A stretch of DNA of 45,877 nucleotides from Streptosporangiales bacterium. GTDB taxonomy: Bacteria > Actinomycetota > Actinomycetes > Streptosporangiales > WHST01. The notes under the pieces are model-generated. The model had not been told where the DNA came from. It saw only the letters and a list, made by a program, of their open reading frames with translations, and did no database searches. A program made the translations under genes and the position numbers. This document shows positions 24,762-32,202 of the stretch, in pieces (position 1 is the first letter of the stretch; each line of letters begins with the position of its first letter). The stretch covers positions 1 to 45,877 of the forward strand of contig WHST01000041.1 in assembly GCA_009379955.1 (NCBI GenBank), in the 5' to 3' direction.

Positions 24762-25778
24762 GTGACGGACGCGGACGGACTCGGTGGACCTCCGCCGCGT
24801 CGGTTCGACCGCGTCTCCGCGTGCCTGCTCGCCGCCCTTCTCGCCCTGCTCGCAGCGGCGGCGTACTACCCGTTCGACTGGAGCCCGCCGCGCGCGGTCG
24901 ACAACGACGTCCGGCGCACCGCGGCCGGCACCCTGCGGTTCGGCGAGGACAACGTCGCGCGGACGCCCGGCACCCCGGCGTGGGTGGCAGACGCGCGGGA
25001 CGGCGCACCGGTCCGGATCGACCTGCGGGTGCGCCCGGCCTTCCCGCAGCGGTACGCGCCCGTCTCGATCCTCATGGTGGCGCGGGACTTCTGGCACACC
25101 GACATCGGCATCGACCAGGACGGCAGGAACCTCGTCGTGTCGGTCGGCCGGCCGGGCGCGACGGAGAACGGCGACCCGCCGTTCGTCGTGGACGGTGCCT
25201 TCGGTCCCGGCAGGTGGACCGCCGTCCGGGTGGTGCTGGAGCGCGCCGCGATCGTCGTGGCCGTCGACGGGACGACCCGGGTGCGTGAGCCGCTGCCGGC
25301 GGGCTACCAGCGCAGCTGGGACGGCGGGCGACTCGCGCTCGGCGACGAGGTGCACGGCGGCCACGGCTGGCAGGGCGAGATCGCCAGGGCCGAGGTGCGG
25401 ACGCCGAACCGGACGGTCGACTACGTGCGACCGGGCGCGCTCGACGTGCCGGCCGAGTCGTTCTACCTGCCCGACCACGTCGCGCCGTTCCCGCCGATCT
25501 CGCGGCTGGAGTGGGCGATCCTCGCGCTGCACCTGCTGTCGTTCGTCCCGGTGGGGTTCCTCGTCGCCCGGCTGCGGCGGCCCCCGTTCGCGATCCTGCC
25601 CGTGACGGCGCTCGCTGCGGGATTCGCCGCGCTGCTGGCGCTCGGCAAGTTCGGCTTCGACGGGCGGCACACGGCCGTCGCCGACGTCGCCTGCCAGGTC
25701 ACCGGCGCCCTGGCGGGCGCCTGGCTCGCGCATCGCCGGCTCTGGCGGAGCCTTCGCAGGCGACGCTTCACCTCGTGA
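24762..25778 (+). CDS. VanZ-like membrane protein with a central LamG/concanavalin-like domain
   Basis: 338 aa from a GTG. One membrane helix at about 18-38, then about 190 residues predicted to be extracytoplasmic and beta-rich (FRVRP-type strands such as VRIDLRVRPAF, WTAVRVVLERAAIVVAVDG, GRLALGDEVHG). This resembles a LamG-like sandwich. Three C-terminal helices (about 243-325) carry the VanZ-type pattern SRLEWAILALHLLSFVPVGFL and GKFGFDGRHTAVADV. VanZ-like proteins are linked to glycopeptide tolerance and to envelope glycolipids, but their activity is unknown. Monocistronic; its end lies beside hairpin family B. Confidence 0.75.
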   Translation: MTDADGLGGPPPRRFDRVSACLLAALLALLAAAAYYPFDWSPPRAVDNDVRRTAAGTLRFGEDNVARTPGTPAWVADARDGAPVRIDLRVRPAFPQRYAPVSILMVARDFWHTDIGIDQDGRNLVVSVGRPGATENGDPPFVVDGAFGPGRWTAVRVVLERAAIVVAVDGTTRVREPLPAGYQRSWDGGRLALGDEVHGGHGWQGEIARAEVRTPNRTVDYVRPGALDVPAESFYLPDHVAPFPPISRLEWAILALHLLSFVPVGFLVARLRRPPFAILPVTALAAGFAALLALGKFGFDGRHTAVADVACQVTGALAGAWLAHRRLWRSLRRRRFTS

Positions 25779-25782
25779 CCGT

Positions 25783-25840
25783 GGACTTCACCTCGTCCCG
25801 GCACGAGGTGAAGTCCCTGCTGATCACGTTGACGTGATCA
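25783..25840. terminator. Bidirectional terminator, hairpin repeat family B, copy 2
   Basis: Perfect 14-bp arms at 25783-25796 and 25803-25816, then a second small palindrome at 25821-25840 (TGATCACG, four bases, CGTGATCA). The pair matches, in inverted orientation, the one at 90-139. It lies between convergent gene ends at 25778 and 25866. Confidence 0.75.
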
Positions 25841-25865
25841 ACGGGGAGCGCCCGCCGCACGAGCC

Positions 25866-26828
25866 TCAGTGTCCCTGGTCGGCTGCGCGGCGCGCGCGGC
25901 GCTGGCGGAGCACGCGGCGACCGAAGTCCGCCAGCTCCACGGTGTAGCGGTTGGTGAGGCGCCGCGGCTCCTGCACCCAGCGGTACGCCCAGCACAGCCC
26001 CAGCCGCACCACCCAGGACGGGTAGTACTGCAGCCGCTCGGCCAGGTGGTCGATCCATGCGCCGCCGGTCATGACGACGGGGACGTCGAGCCCGTCCAGG
26101 TAGTCGACGACGAAGCGCTGCTGGTACGGCGTCGGGATGCTCACGACGAGGAAGTCGGGCTTCGCCCGGGCGATCTCGGCGCGCATCCGCTCGAACGCGG
26201 CCGGCGTGTACTGCCGGTCGAGGCCCTCGCCAGGGGTGCGGTAGCCGTACGTGTGACCCGCGATGCGCAGGCCGGGGAAGCTCGCCGTCACCCGGTCGGC
26301 CGCCGCGGCAGCGACGCCGGGTGCCGAGCCGAGGAGGAACACCCGTGCCTCGCGCCGGGCGAGCTCCGCGAAGAGCGGCTCCACGATGTCGTCGTTGGCC
26401 AGCCGCCGCGGGATCCGCCTGCCCAGCATGCGCGCCGCGAGCATCACCCCGTGGCCGTCGGAGAGCACGTGGTCGAAGGCGTTGATCCGCTCCCGCAGGC
26501 CCGCGTCGTCGTGTGCCGCGACGAGGTAGTTCGGGTTCGCGAACGTGACCCGTAGCCGCCGACGCCCGTCGAGCGCGTCGCCGATGTCGGCGAGCAGCCG
26601 GTCGAGGTCGATCGCGCTCACCCGGACACCGAGGACGTCGACGCACGGGTACGGGGACAGTGGCGGAGCGGGCGGAGCCGAGGGCTCCAGGGGCAGCGCT
26701 GTCGAGATCAGCTCGCGCACGCCGACCACGTCACGCACAGCCACGTCACGGGCAGTGTCCACGCAGGCTTCTCCAGACAGGTGCAGAAGGGGCAGTCGAC
26801 GAAACGTTACGGGTACTGGAGACATCAC
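25866..26828 (-). CDS. WecG/TagA/CpsF family glycosyltransferase (GT26)
   Basis: 320 aa from GTG 26828 (an ATG at 26825 is equally possible; no clear ribosome site, and the first ~50 residues are unusually long, so a later start cannot be excluded). The family fold begins at VDVLGVRVSAIDLDRLL; signature residues include TFANPNYLVAAH, LSDGHGVMLAARMLG, RVFLLGSAPGVAAAAA, and MTGGAWIDHLAERL. Members transfer N-acetylmannosamine(uronate) or related sugars to a polyprenyl-linked acceptor at the membrane. It would add an early residue of the repeat unit or of a wall glycopolymer. Confidence 0.87.
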   Translation of the reverse strand: MMSPVPVTFRRLPLLHLSGEACVDTARDVAVRDVVGVRELISTALPLEPSAPPAPPLSPYPCVDVLGVRVSAIDLDRLLADIGDALDGRRRLRVTFANPNYLVAAHDDAGLRERINAFDHVLSDGHGVMLAARMLGRRIPRRLANDDIVEPLFAELARREARVFLLGSAPGVAAAAADRVTASFPGLRIAGHTYGYRTPGEGLDRQYTPAAFERMRAEIARAKPDFLVVSIPTPYQQRFVVDYLDGLDVPVVMTGGAWIDHLAERLQYYPSWVVRLGLCWAYRWVQEPRRLTNRYTVELADFGRRVLRQRRARRAADQGH

Positions 26829-26880
26829 GTAGGTGACGTGCCGGTATCACGGACGCACCGTGTCCGCGGGTCGCACGCCG

Positions 26881-27843
26881 TCACCGGCGCGACGCCGGGC
26901 GGTCGGGCAGGTACCGGTAGCCGAGAAGACCAGGCACGGTCAGCGCCGTGACGAGTGCGCGTGTCGACCGGGGCATCTGCTCGCGCCACGCCTCGTCGAG
27001 GCGCAGCGGCACCGTACCGACGGTGAAGCGCATCGGGTTGCCCGCGACGCTGTGGTCGGTCGGCAGCTCGACGGCGTCGTCGCCGAGGAACGCCAGGTCG
27101 TCGACCGTGGGACGGTGCCGCAGGAACGTCGCCACCCTGGCGACGGACGCCCGTGGCGAGGCGACGAGGTCCTCGTACCGCAACAGCACGGACGGGACGC
27201 CGAGCGTGCCGAGGACGCCGAGCAGGCCGTTGTAGACGTCCCACTCCACGGCCGTGCGCACCGGCGGGTACTGCGCCATCGGCTTTCCGCCGCGGTCCGG
27301 TCGCTCGACCCGTTTCGACCAGGAGTAGCACACCCCGTGGCTGGACCGGACGAGATGAACCAGGCGCAGGTCGACGTCCGGCACCCGGCGCAGCAGGTAC
27401 GCCGATGACGGGTACTTGGAGGTGTCGACGACGACATCGGCGTCGCTCACGTCGCGCACCGCCGCGTACACCCGCGACATCAGCTCCGCGTACCTGCGCA
27501 GCCGCGCCTGGTAGCGCGGCGAGACCGACGGCGCGGCCATCAGCGGGACGAACCTGACGCGCTCCACCGACTTGCGCAAAGCCCAGGCCTCGCGTGCGAC
27601 CGATTCGTCCCAGCCGCCGAAGGCGCGCTCACCGACCTCGGTCCAGAACGGACATGTGTGGAACGACCGGCCACAGCCGCACATCCGGTCGTTGACCACG
27701 CCCTGGTCCCACAGGTAACAGAGCTCGCCGACCGCGCAGAAGCCCCTGGTCGCGCCGAGGATCCGGGACAGCAACGTCGAGCCGCTGCGCCCGTGGCCGC
27801 CGACGAAGGCGACGCGTACGGCACCTGGACTGCTCTCCGTCAC
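26881..27843 (-). CDS. PAPS-dependent sulfotransferase, paralogue 1
   Basis: 320 aa from the GTG at 27843, chosen because GAGGAGG lies 5 bases before it; an ATG 14 codons upstream is open but lacks a ribosome site. The PAPS 5'-phosphosulfate loop is HGRSGST (17-23) followed by LLSRIL, and the 3'-phosphate region is LVRSSHGVCYSWSKR. A cysteine cluster (CGCGRSFHTCPFW) is shared with the sulfotransferase at 28981. No signal peptide. With cysDNQ at 41-44 kb it points to sulfation of a carbohydrate or lipid-linked precursor. Confidence 0.85.
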   Translation of the reverse strand: MTESSPGAVRVAFVGGHGRSGSTLLSRILGATRGFCAVGELCYLWDQGVVNDRMCGCGRSFHTCPFWTEVGERAFGGWDESVAREAWALRKSVERVRFVPLMAAPSVSPRYQARLRRYAELMSRVYAAVRDVSDADVVVDTSKYPSSAYLLRRVPDVDLRLVHLVRSSHGVCYSWSKRVERPDRGGKPMAQYPPVRTAVEWDVYNGLLGVLGTLGVPSVLLRYEDLVASPRASVARVATFLRHRPTVDDLAFLGDDAVELPTDHSVAGNPMRFTVGTVPLRLDEAWREQMPRSTRALVTALTVPGLLGYRYLPDRPASRR

Positions 27844-27967
27844 CACACCTCCTCGGTCGGTCGCACAGGAGTACCGGACGTCCACGTTACGAAGCGATCA
27901 GCCGACAGGATGCGCGTTGAGTGAAAGGCTTCGTCAGTCGAGCACACCAAACGAGGTCGAGGAGTCA

Positions 27968-28984
27968 ATGCCACGTCACCGTCGGTTGCTCGCGGTCGCA
28001 CTCGTCGCCGCCCTCGCCTGCGGGGTCACAGCGGGCTGCACGCCACCGGGCGAGGAGAACGGCACGTCACCCTCCCCGGAGAGCACGCGATCGAGCGAGC
28101 CGACCGACCGGGTCGCGGGCGGTCCCCGACCCCCGACGAAGGGCGCGTGGATCGGCGCGGCGGTGCAACCGCGCAAGGTGACACAGGAGGGACGCGTGCA
28201 GGCGTTCCAGGAGTTCGAGAGCGTCACCGGACGCACCCTCGACGTGGTGCACACCTACCATCCGTGGGACGACCCGTTCCCGAGTGCGGCAGACGAGCAC
28301 TTCCTCGAGCGCGGCCAGGAGCTGCTCATCGGCTGGGCAGGCTCGGACTCCCCCGGCATCGCCGCTGGGCGCTACGACCAGCTGATCAGGCAGCGGGCAC
28401 GCGACGTGAAGGCCGTCGACGACCAGCTCATGATCGCGTACCGCTTCGAGATGGACCGCCCCAACCTGCGCAGCCAGGTGCGCTCGGCGAAGGACTACAT
28501 CGCCGCGTGGAAGCACATCCGCGCGATCTTCGCGGAGGAGGGCGCGACGAACGTCGGCTGGGTATGGGCGCCGACCGCCAAGGGCTTCACCGAGGGGGAC
28601 GCGGCCGATTTCTACCCCGGTGACAACCAGGTCGACTGGCTCGGCGTCGATGCGTACACCGGTCCCCGACTCCGGCCCTTCTCCGAGGTGATGCGTGCCT
28701 ACATGGACTTCGCCGCCGAGCACCCAGGCAAGCCGATCATGATCGCCGAGTTCGGTCTCTCCGACCGTGACGGCAAGCGCCCCGCCTGGCTGAAGGCCGC
28801 ACGCGAGTACGTCAAGGAGCAGCCACGGATCAAGGCGGTGCTCTACTTCAACGGCAACAGCGAGGCGCGACCCAACGCGCTGCTCGCGCTGCAACCGTCG
28901 GAGACGGGCCGGACGGCGTTCAACGACTGGCTCGCCGACCCGCACTTCAACACGCGCAGGCATCCGGTCACGGAGCCCGGATGA
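27968..28984 (+). CDS. GH26-like glycoside hydrolase, lipoprotein
   Basis: 338 aa from the ATG at 27968 (GAGGAG just upstream); a GTG at 27917 is open but would bury the signal peptide. Lipobox VTAGC with the lipidated Cys24, then a Ser/Pro/Glu linker. The catalytic domain (from about 75) has the GH26 pattern: acid/base Glu161 in YRFEMDR and nucleophile Glu261 in IAEFGLSD, 100 residues apart. GH26 enzymes are mostly beta-mannanases or related endo-glycanases. A role in trimming or releasing the cell-surface polymer is inferred from context. Its stop overlaps the second sulfotransferase gene. Confidence 0.82.
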   Translation: MPRHRRLLAVALVAALACGVTAGCTPPGEENGTSPSPESTRSSEPTDRVAGGPRPPTKGAWIGAAVQPRKVTQEGRVQAFQEFESVTGRTLDVVHTYHPWDDPFPSAADEHFLERGQELLIGWAGSDSPGIAAGRYDQLIRQRARDVKAVDDQLMIAYRFEMDRPNLRSQVRSAKDYIAAWKHIRAIFAEEGATNVGWVWAPTAKGFTEGDAADFYPGDNQVDWLGVDAYTGPRLRPFSEVMRAYMDFAAEHPGKPIMIAEFGLSDRDGKRPAWLKAAREYVKEQPRIKAVLYFNGNSEARPNALLALQPSETGRTAFNDWLADPHFNTRRHPVTEPG

Positions 28985-29901
28985 CCGCCGTACGGGTCGG
29001 CTACCTGGGCGGGCTGGGCCGCAGCGGCACCACGCTGCTCGCCCGCCTTCTCGGCGCCCTGCCCGGCGTGTGCAGCGTCGGCGAGGACGTCCACCTGTGG
29101 GAGCGCGGAGTCGCCGCCGACGAGCGGTGCGGCTGCGGCAAGGCGTTCCACGACTGCGAGTTCTGGAGCGCGGTCGGCGAACGCGCCTTCGGCGGCTGGC
29201 ACACCCTCGACCTCGACCGCGTCCGCCACGTCGCCGGCGCGGTCGAGCGCACGCGTCACGTGCCCCGGCTCGCCCACCGTGTCCCGCGCGAGACCCACCA
29301 CCTGCTCACCGAGCACCTGCACACGTACGAGCGCCTCTACGCCGCCATTAGCGACGTCTCCGGCTGCCCGGTGGTGATCGACGCGAGCAAGCACAGCTCG
29401 CTCGCGTTCTGCCTGCGCTGGTCCCGCCGCCTCGACCTGCGGGTCCTGCACTGCGTACGCGACAGCCGTGCCGTGGCCAACTCCTGGCTGCGCACGGTCC
29501 GACGACCCGAGGTCGTCGGACGGGACGACTACATGCCCGTCTACCCGCCGGCGCGCACCGCCGCGCTGTGGTGCGTCGAGAACGCGTGCTTCGAGCTGCT
29601 GGGGCGCCGGGGCACGCCACTGCAGCGGGTGCGCTACGAGGACTTCGTCCGCGACCCCCTGGCGACGGTGCGCGCCGCCGCCGACTTCCTCGGCACGGCC
29701 CGGCCGGCCGACTCGCTCATGTCGGGCGGCGTCGCGCACCTGCAGCCGTCCCACTCGGTGTCCGGCAACCCGATGCGGTTCGTCCAGGGCGACGTCGAGA
29801 TCGCGGCGGACGACGCGTGGCACGGCCAGCTCGCGCCGCGTTCGGCACGCCTGGTCTCCGCGCTGACCCTGCCGTTGCGGTTCAGGTACGGGTACCGATG
29901 A
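28981..29901 (+). CDS. PAPS-dependent sulfotransferase, paralogue 2
   Basis: 306 aa; the ATG overlaps the stop of the GH26-like gene. PAPS loop GLGRSGTT (residues 11-18), 3'-phosphate region LHCVRDSRAVANSWLR, and the same cysteine cluster (CGCGKAFHDCEFW, then VGERAFGGW) as the paralogue at 26881. Placement between a GH26-like hydrolase and a GT2 suggests sulfation of a saccharide being built or remodelled. Confidence 0.85.
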   Translation: MTAVRVGYLGGLGRSGTTLLARLLGALPGVCSVGEDVHLWERGVAADERCGCGKAFHDCEFWSAVGERAFGGWHTLDLDRVRHVAGAVERTRHVPRLAHRVPRETHHLLTEHLHTYERLYAAISDVSGCPVVIDASKHSSLAFCLRWSRRLDLRVLHCVRDSRAVANSWLRTVRRPEVVGRDDYMPVYPPARTAALWCVENACFELLGRRGTPLQRVRYEDFVRDPLATVRAAADFLGTARPADSLMSGGVAHLQPSHSVSGNPMRFVQGDVEIAADDAWHGQLAPRSARLVSALTLPLRFRYGYR

Positions 29902-29930
29902 GCGAGGAAGCGGTGCGGGGGTATCGATGA
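29898..29930 (+). CDS. Ten-codon mini-ORF bridging two genes
   Basis: ATG at 29898 overlaps the sulfotransferase stop (ATGA), and its own TGA at 29928-29930 overlaps the ATG of the GT2 gene (again ATGA). It encodes MSEEAVRGYR. It may only keep ribosomes coupled across the gap. The two junctions look alike (GGGTACCGATGA and GGGTATCGATGA), so it may be a small duplication of the gene end. Peptide function is not claimed. Confidence 0.35.
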   Translation: MSEEAVRGYR

Positions 29931-30841
29931 CGAGCAGCCTTCCCGCGGTCACCGCGATCATCCCGACCGTGGACCGGCCCGAGCTGCTGCGCCGCGCCAT
30001 CGCGTCCGTCGCCGACCAGGACTACGCCGGCCGGCTGAGCTGCGTCGTCGTGTACGACGGCACCGAACCGGATTGGTCGCTCAGCCGCGCCGGCGACCGG
30101 CCGGTGACGGTCGTGGTCAACACCCGCAAGCCGGGTCTCGCGGGTGCGCGCAACACCGGCGTCGTGCTCGCCGACACCGCGCTCGTGGCGTTCTGCGACG
30201 ACGACGACGCGTGGCTGCCGGGCAAGCTGACCGCCCAGGTGCAGCGCCTCGCCGAGGTCCCCGAGGCCGTCCTCGCGAGCTGCGGCATCAGGATCGAGTA
30301 CGGCGACAGCACGACCGACCGCCGGCTGCCGTCCGACACGATCGCGCTCGACGACCTCCTCCGCTCCCGGCTCGCCGAGCTCCACTCGTCCTCGTTCGTC
30401 TTCCGGCGCCGGCGGCTGCTCGACCTGGGCCTGGTCAACGAGGAGGTGCCTGGCGGCTTCGGCGAGGACTACGACCTGCTGCTCCGCGCGGCCCGCGCGG
30501 GACCGATCGCCAACGTCCGCGACGTCCACCTGCTGGTCCGATGGCACCGCGCCTCGCACTTCGTCCGCCGGTGGGACACCATGGCGGCCGCGCTGGAGTG
30601 GCTGCTCCGCGAGTACCCCGAGTTCGCGTCCGTCCGCGCCGGCGAGGCCCGCATCACCGGCCAGATCGCCTTCGCCCACGCCGCACTCGGCCGGCGCCGT
30701 ACGGCCCTGCGCTGGGCCCGCCGCACGGTCGGTCGCAACCCGCTCGAGGCCCGCGCCTACCTGGCGCTCGCGGTCGCGGCGGGCGCGGTGAAGGCCGACG
30801 CCCTGGTGAGCCGCCTGCAGGCGCGAGGCCGCAGCATCTGA
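29927..30841 (+). CDS. Family 2 glycosyltransferase
   Basis: 304 aa. GT-A motifs: VTAIIPTVDRPELLRRAIAS, TRKPGLAGARNTGV, and the DXD-type FCDDDDAWLPGKL, then GGFGEDYDLLLRAA with the catalytic-base type acidic pair. C-terminal helices are charged rather than membrane-spanning. Coupled to the sulfotransferase gene through a mini-ORF. Acceptor and donor unknown. Confidence 0.87.
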   Translation: MTSSLPAVTAIIPTVDRPELLRRAIASVADQDYAGRLSCVVVYDGTEPDWSLSRAGDRPVTVVVNTRKPGLAGARNTGVVLADTALVAFCDDDDAWLPGKLTAQVQRLAEVPEAVLASCGIRIEYGDSTTDRRLPSDTIALDDLLRSRLAELHSSSFVFRRRRLLDLGLVNEEVPGGFGEDYDLLLRAARAGPIANVRDVHLLVRWHRASHFVRRWDTMAAALEWLLREYPEFASVRAGEARITGQIAFAHAALGRRRTALRWARRTVGRNPLEARAYLALAVAAGAVKADALVSRLQARGRSI

Positions 30842-31047
30842 GTCGGCACGACAGCATCGCGACGGGCCAGTCATCCATCGCCGCCGGTCCGGCGCCCCGA
30901 GTGGGGTCACCGGTCGGGGTGATCACCACGACCTGGCTGCCCAGACCCGCCTGCCAGGCGTGCCGCGACCGGTAACGGTGGTCCAGGGACCCGGGTCGGC
31001 CTCGACCGCGGTGGGTGGCCGCGGATGCACGACTTCACTCCGAGGGC

Positions 31048-31084
31048 TTTGCGAAACCGAGGCAGCCGCTATAACTAGAGATAG
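31048..31084 (+). promoter_or_regulatory. Promoter with overlapping palindromic operator
   Basis: TTTGCG at 31048-31053 and TATAAC at 31070-31075 form a -35/-10 pair spaced by 16. The -10 lies inside a palindrome, CTATAACTAGAGATAG (31069-31084), centred on CTAG, as is common for GntR/HutC-family operators. It precedes the GTG at 31105. The GntR/UTRA regulator encoded at 33770 is the natural candidate to bind it. Confidence 0.5.
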
Positions 31085-31104
31085 TCAAACCCGGGAGCGC
31101 CTCT

Positions 31105-32202
31105 GTGACAGTACCCAGCCCCGATCCGCTTCGCGCCGTCGTCGACGACGGCGTCGCTGAGAACATCGACCGGCTCATCAGTCTCGACATGCGTGGCGAC
31201 ATGTACGTTCCAGAGCTCTACGCCGCTGCGCGCGAACTGGCCGGGATGCCGCTGATGCTTGCCGGCGCCCGTGCCGTGCGGAGCGCCCTTCACTGCACTG
31301 CCGCGGAGCAGCGAAGTACGGTCGCGCTGTTCACCGGTTTCCGGATACCTCCGACGGGCGTGCCGGAGACCGACGGAGTCATCGGCACAGCGGTGCTCGC
31401 GCATGGCATCGCCCGGGCCACGGGCGCCGTACCGGTCGTCGTCTGCGAGCCCGAGTGCTTCCCGGCCGTGCGGGCTGCCCTCGTGGCGGTCGGCCTCTCC
31501 GTCGCCGTCATCGACGACGCCTCCACCACGCCCGCCGCCGCGGACAGTTACCTCGTGCCGTTCGGCATCGGTGATGCCGCGGCCGACGTGGAATCGCTAC
31601 TCACGGCTCAGTCGCCCGTCATGGTGGCGGTGGCGGTCGAGCGACCCGCCGCCAACGACCGCGGGTACTACCACTTCGCCGGCGGCATGCGGGTCGAGGG
31701 CGTCATTGCGCCGATCGACGACCTGTGGACACGGCTGCGTGACGACGGCGTCCCCACGGTCGCGATCGGCGACTTCGGCAACGAGCTCGGTACGGGCTAC
31801 CTCGCGGCGACGGTGGCCGCAGGCACCGAGTCGGGGGCAGCGTGCGGCTGTGGCTGCGGTGGTGGGGTGGCGGCCGCGACGACGGCGGACGTCACGATCG
31901 CCTGTTCGGTCTCCGACTGGGGCGCCTACGGCCTGGCGGCGATGCTCGGCCAGCTCGCCGGTGTCCCCGAGGCCCTACCCGACACGGCGACCTACCGGCG
32001 CACGGTCGATGCCGCGAACCTCGCCGGCGCGATCGACGGGACGAGCCGGCTGGGGATCCCGGCCATCGACGGCATCGGCATCGAGTTCCACGCGCGGCAC
32101 TACGAGCTGATTCGCGACGTCGTCGCTCACCCCAACCGACCGTCCATGAACAACGCCATCCGGCGCCATCGCGCCGGACTCCGATCGGAGCGCGCCCGAT
32201 GA
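31105..32202 (+). CDS. D-glutamate cyclase family protein (DUF4392)
   Basis: 365 aa from GTG. Recognised by the glutamate-cyclase-like blocks: an N-terminal helical part (IDRLISLDMRG, MYVPELYAAARELAGMPLML), GFRIPPTGVPETDGVIGTAV, VAVERPAANDRGYYHFAGG, and IGDFGNELGTG. A Cys/Gly-rich stretch (ACGCGCGGGVAAATTADV) and IACSVSDWGAYGLAAML follow. The characterised mammalian relative turns D-glutamate into 5-oxo-D-proline; bacterial substrates may differ. The stop overlaps the start of the M20-like gene, so the two products probably act together. Confidence 0.82.
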   Translation: MTVPSPDPLRAVVDDGVAENIDRLISLDMRGDMYVPELYAAARELAGMPLMLAGARAVRSALHCTAAEQRSTVALFTGFRIPPTGVPETDGVIGTAVLAHGIARATGAVPVVVCEPECFPAVRAALVAVGLSVAVIDDASTTPAAADSYLVPFGIGDAAADVESLLTAQSPVMVAVAVERPAANDRGYYHFAGGMRVEGVIAPIDDLWTRLRDDGVPTVAIGDFGNELGTGYLAATVAAGTESGAACGCGCGGGVAAATTADVTIACSVSDWGAYGLAAMLGQLAGVPEALPDTATYRRTVDAANLAGAIDGTSRLGIPAIDGIGIEFHARHYELIRDVVAHPNRPSMNNAIRRHRAGLRSERAR

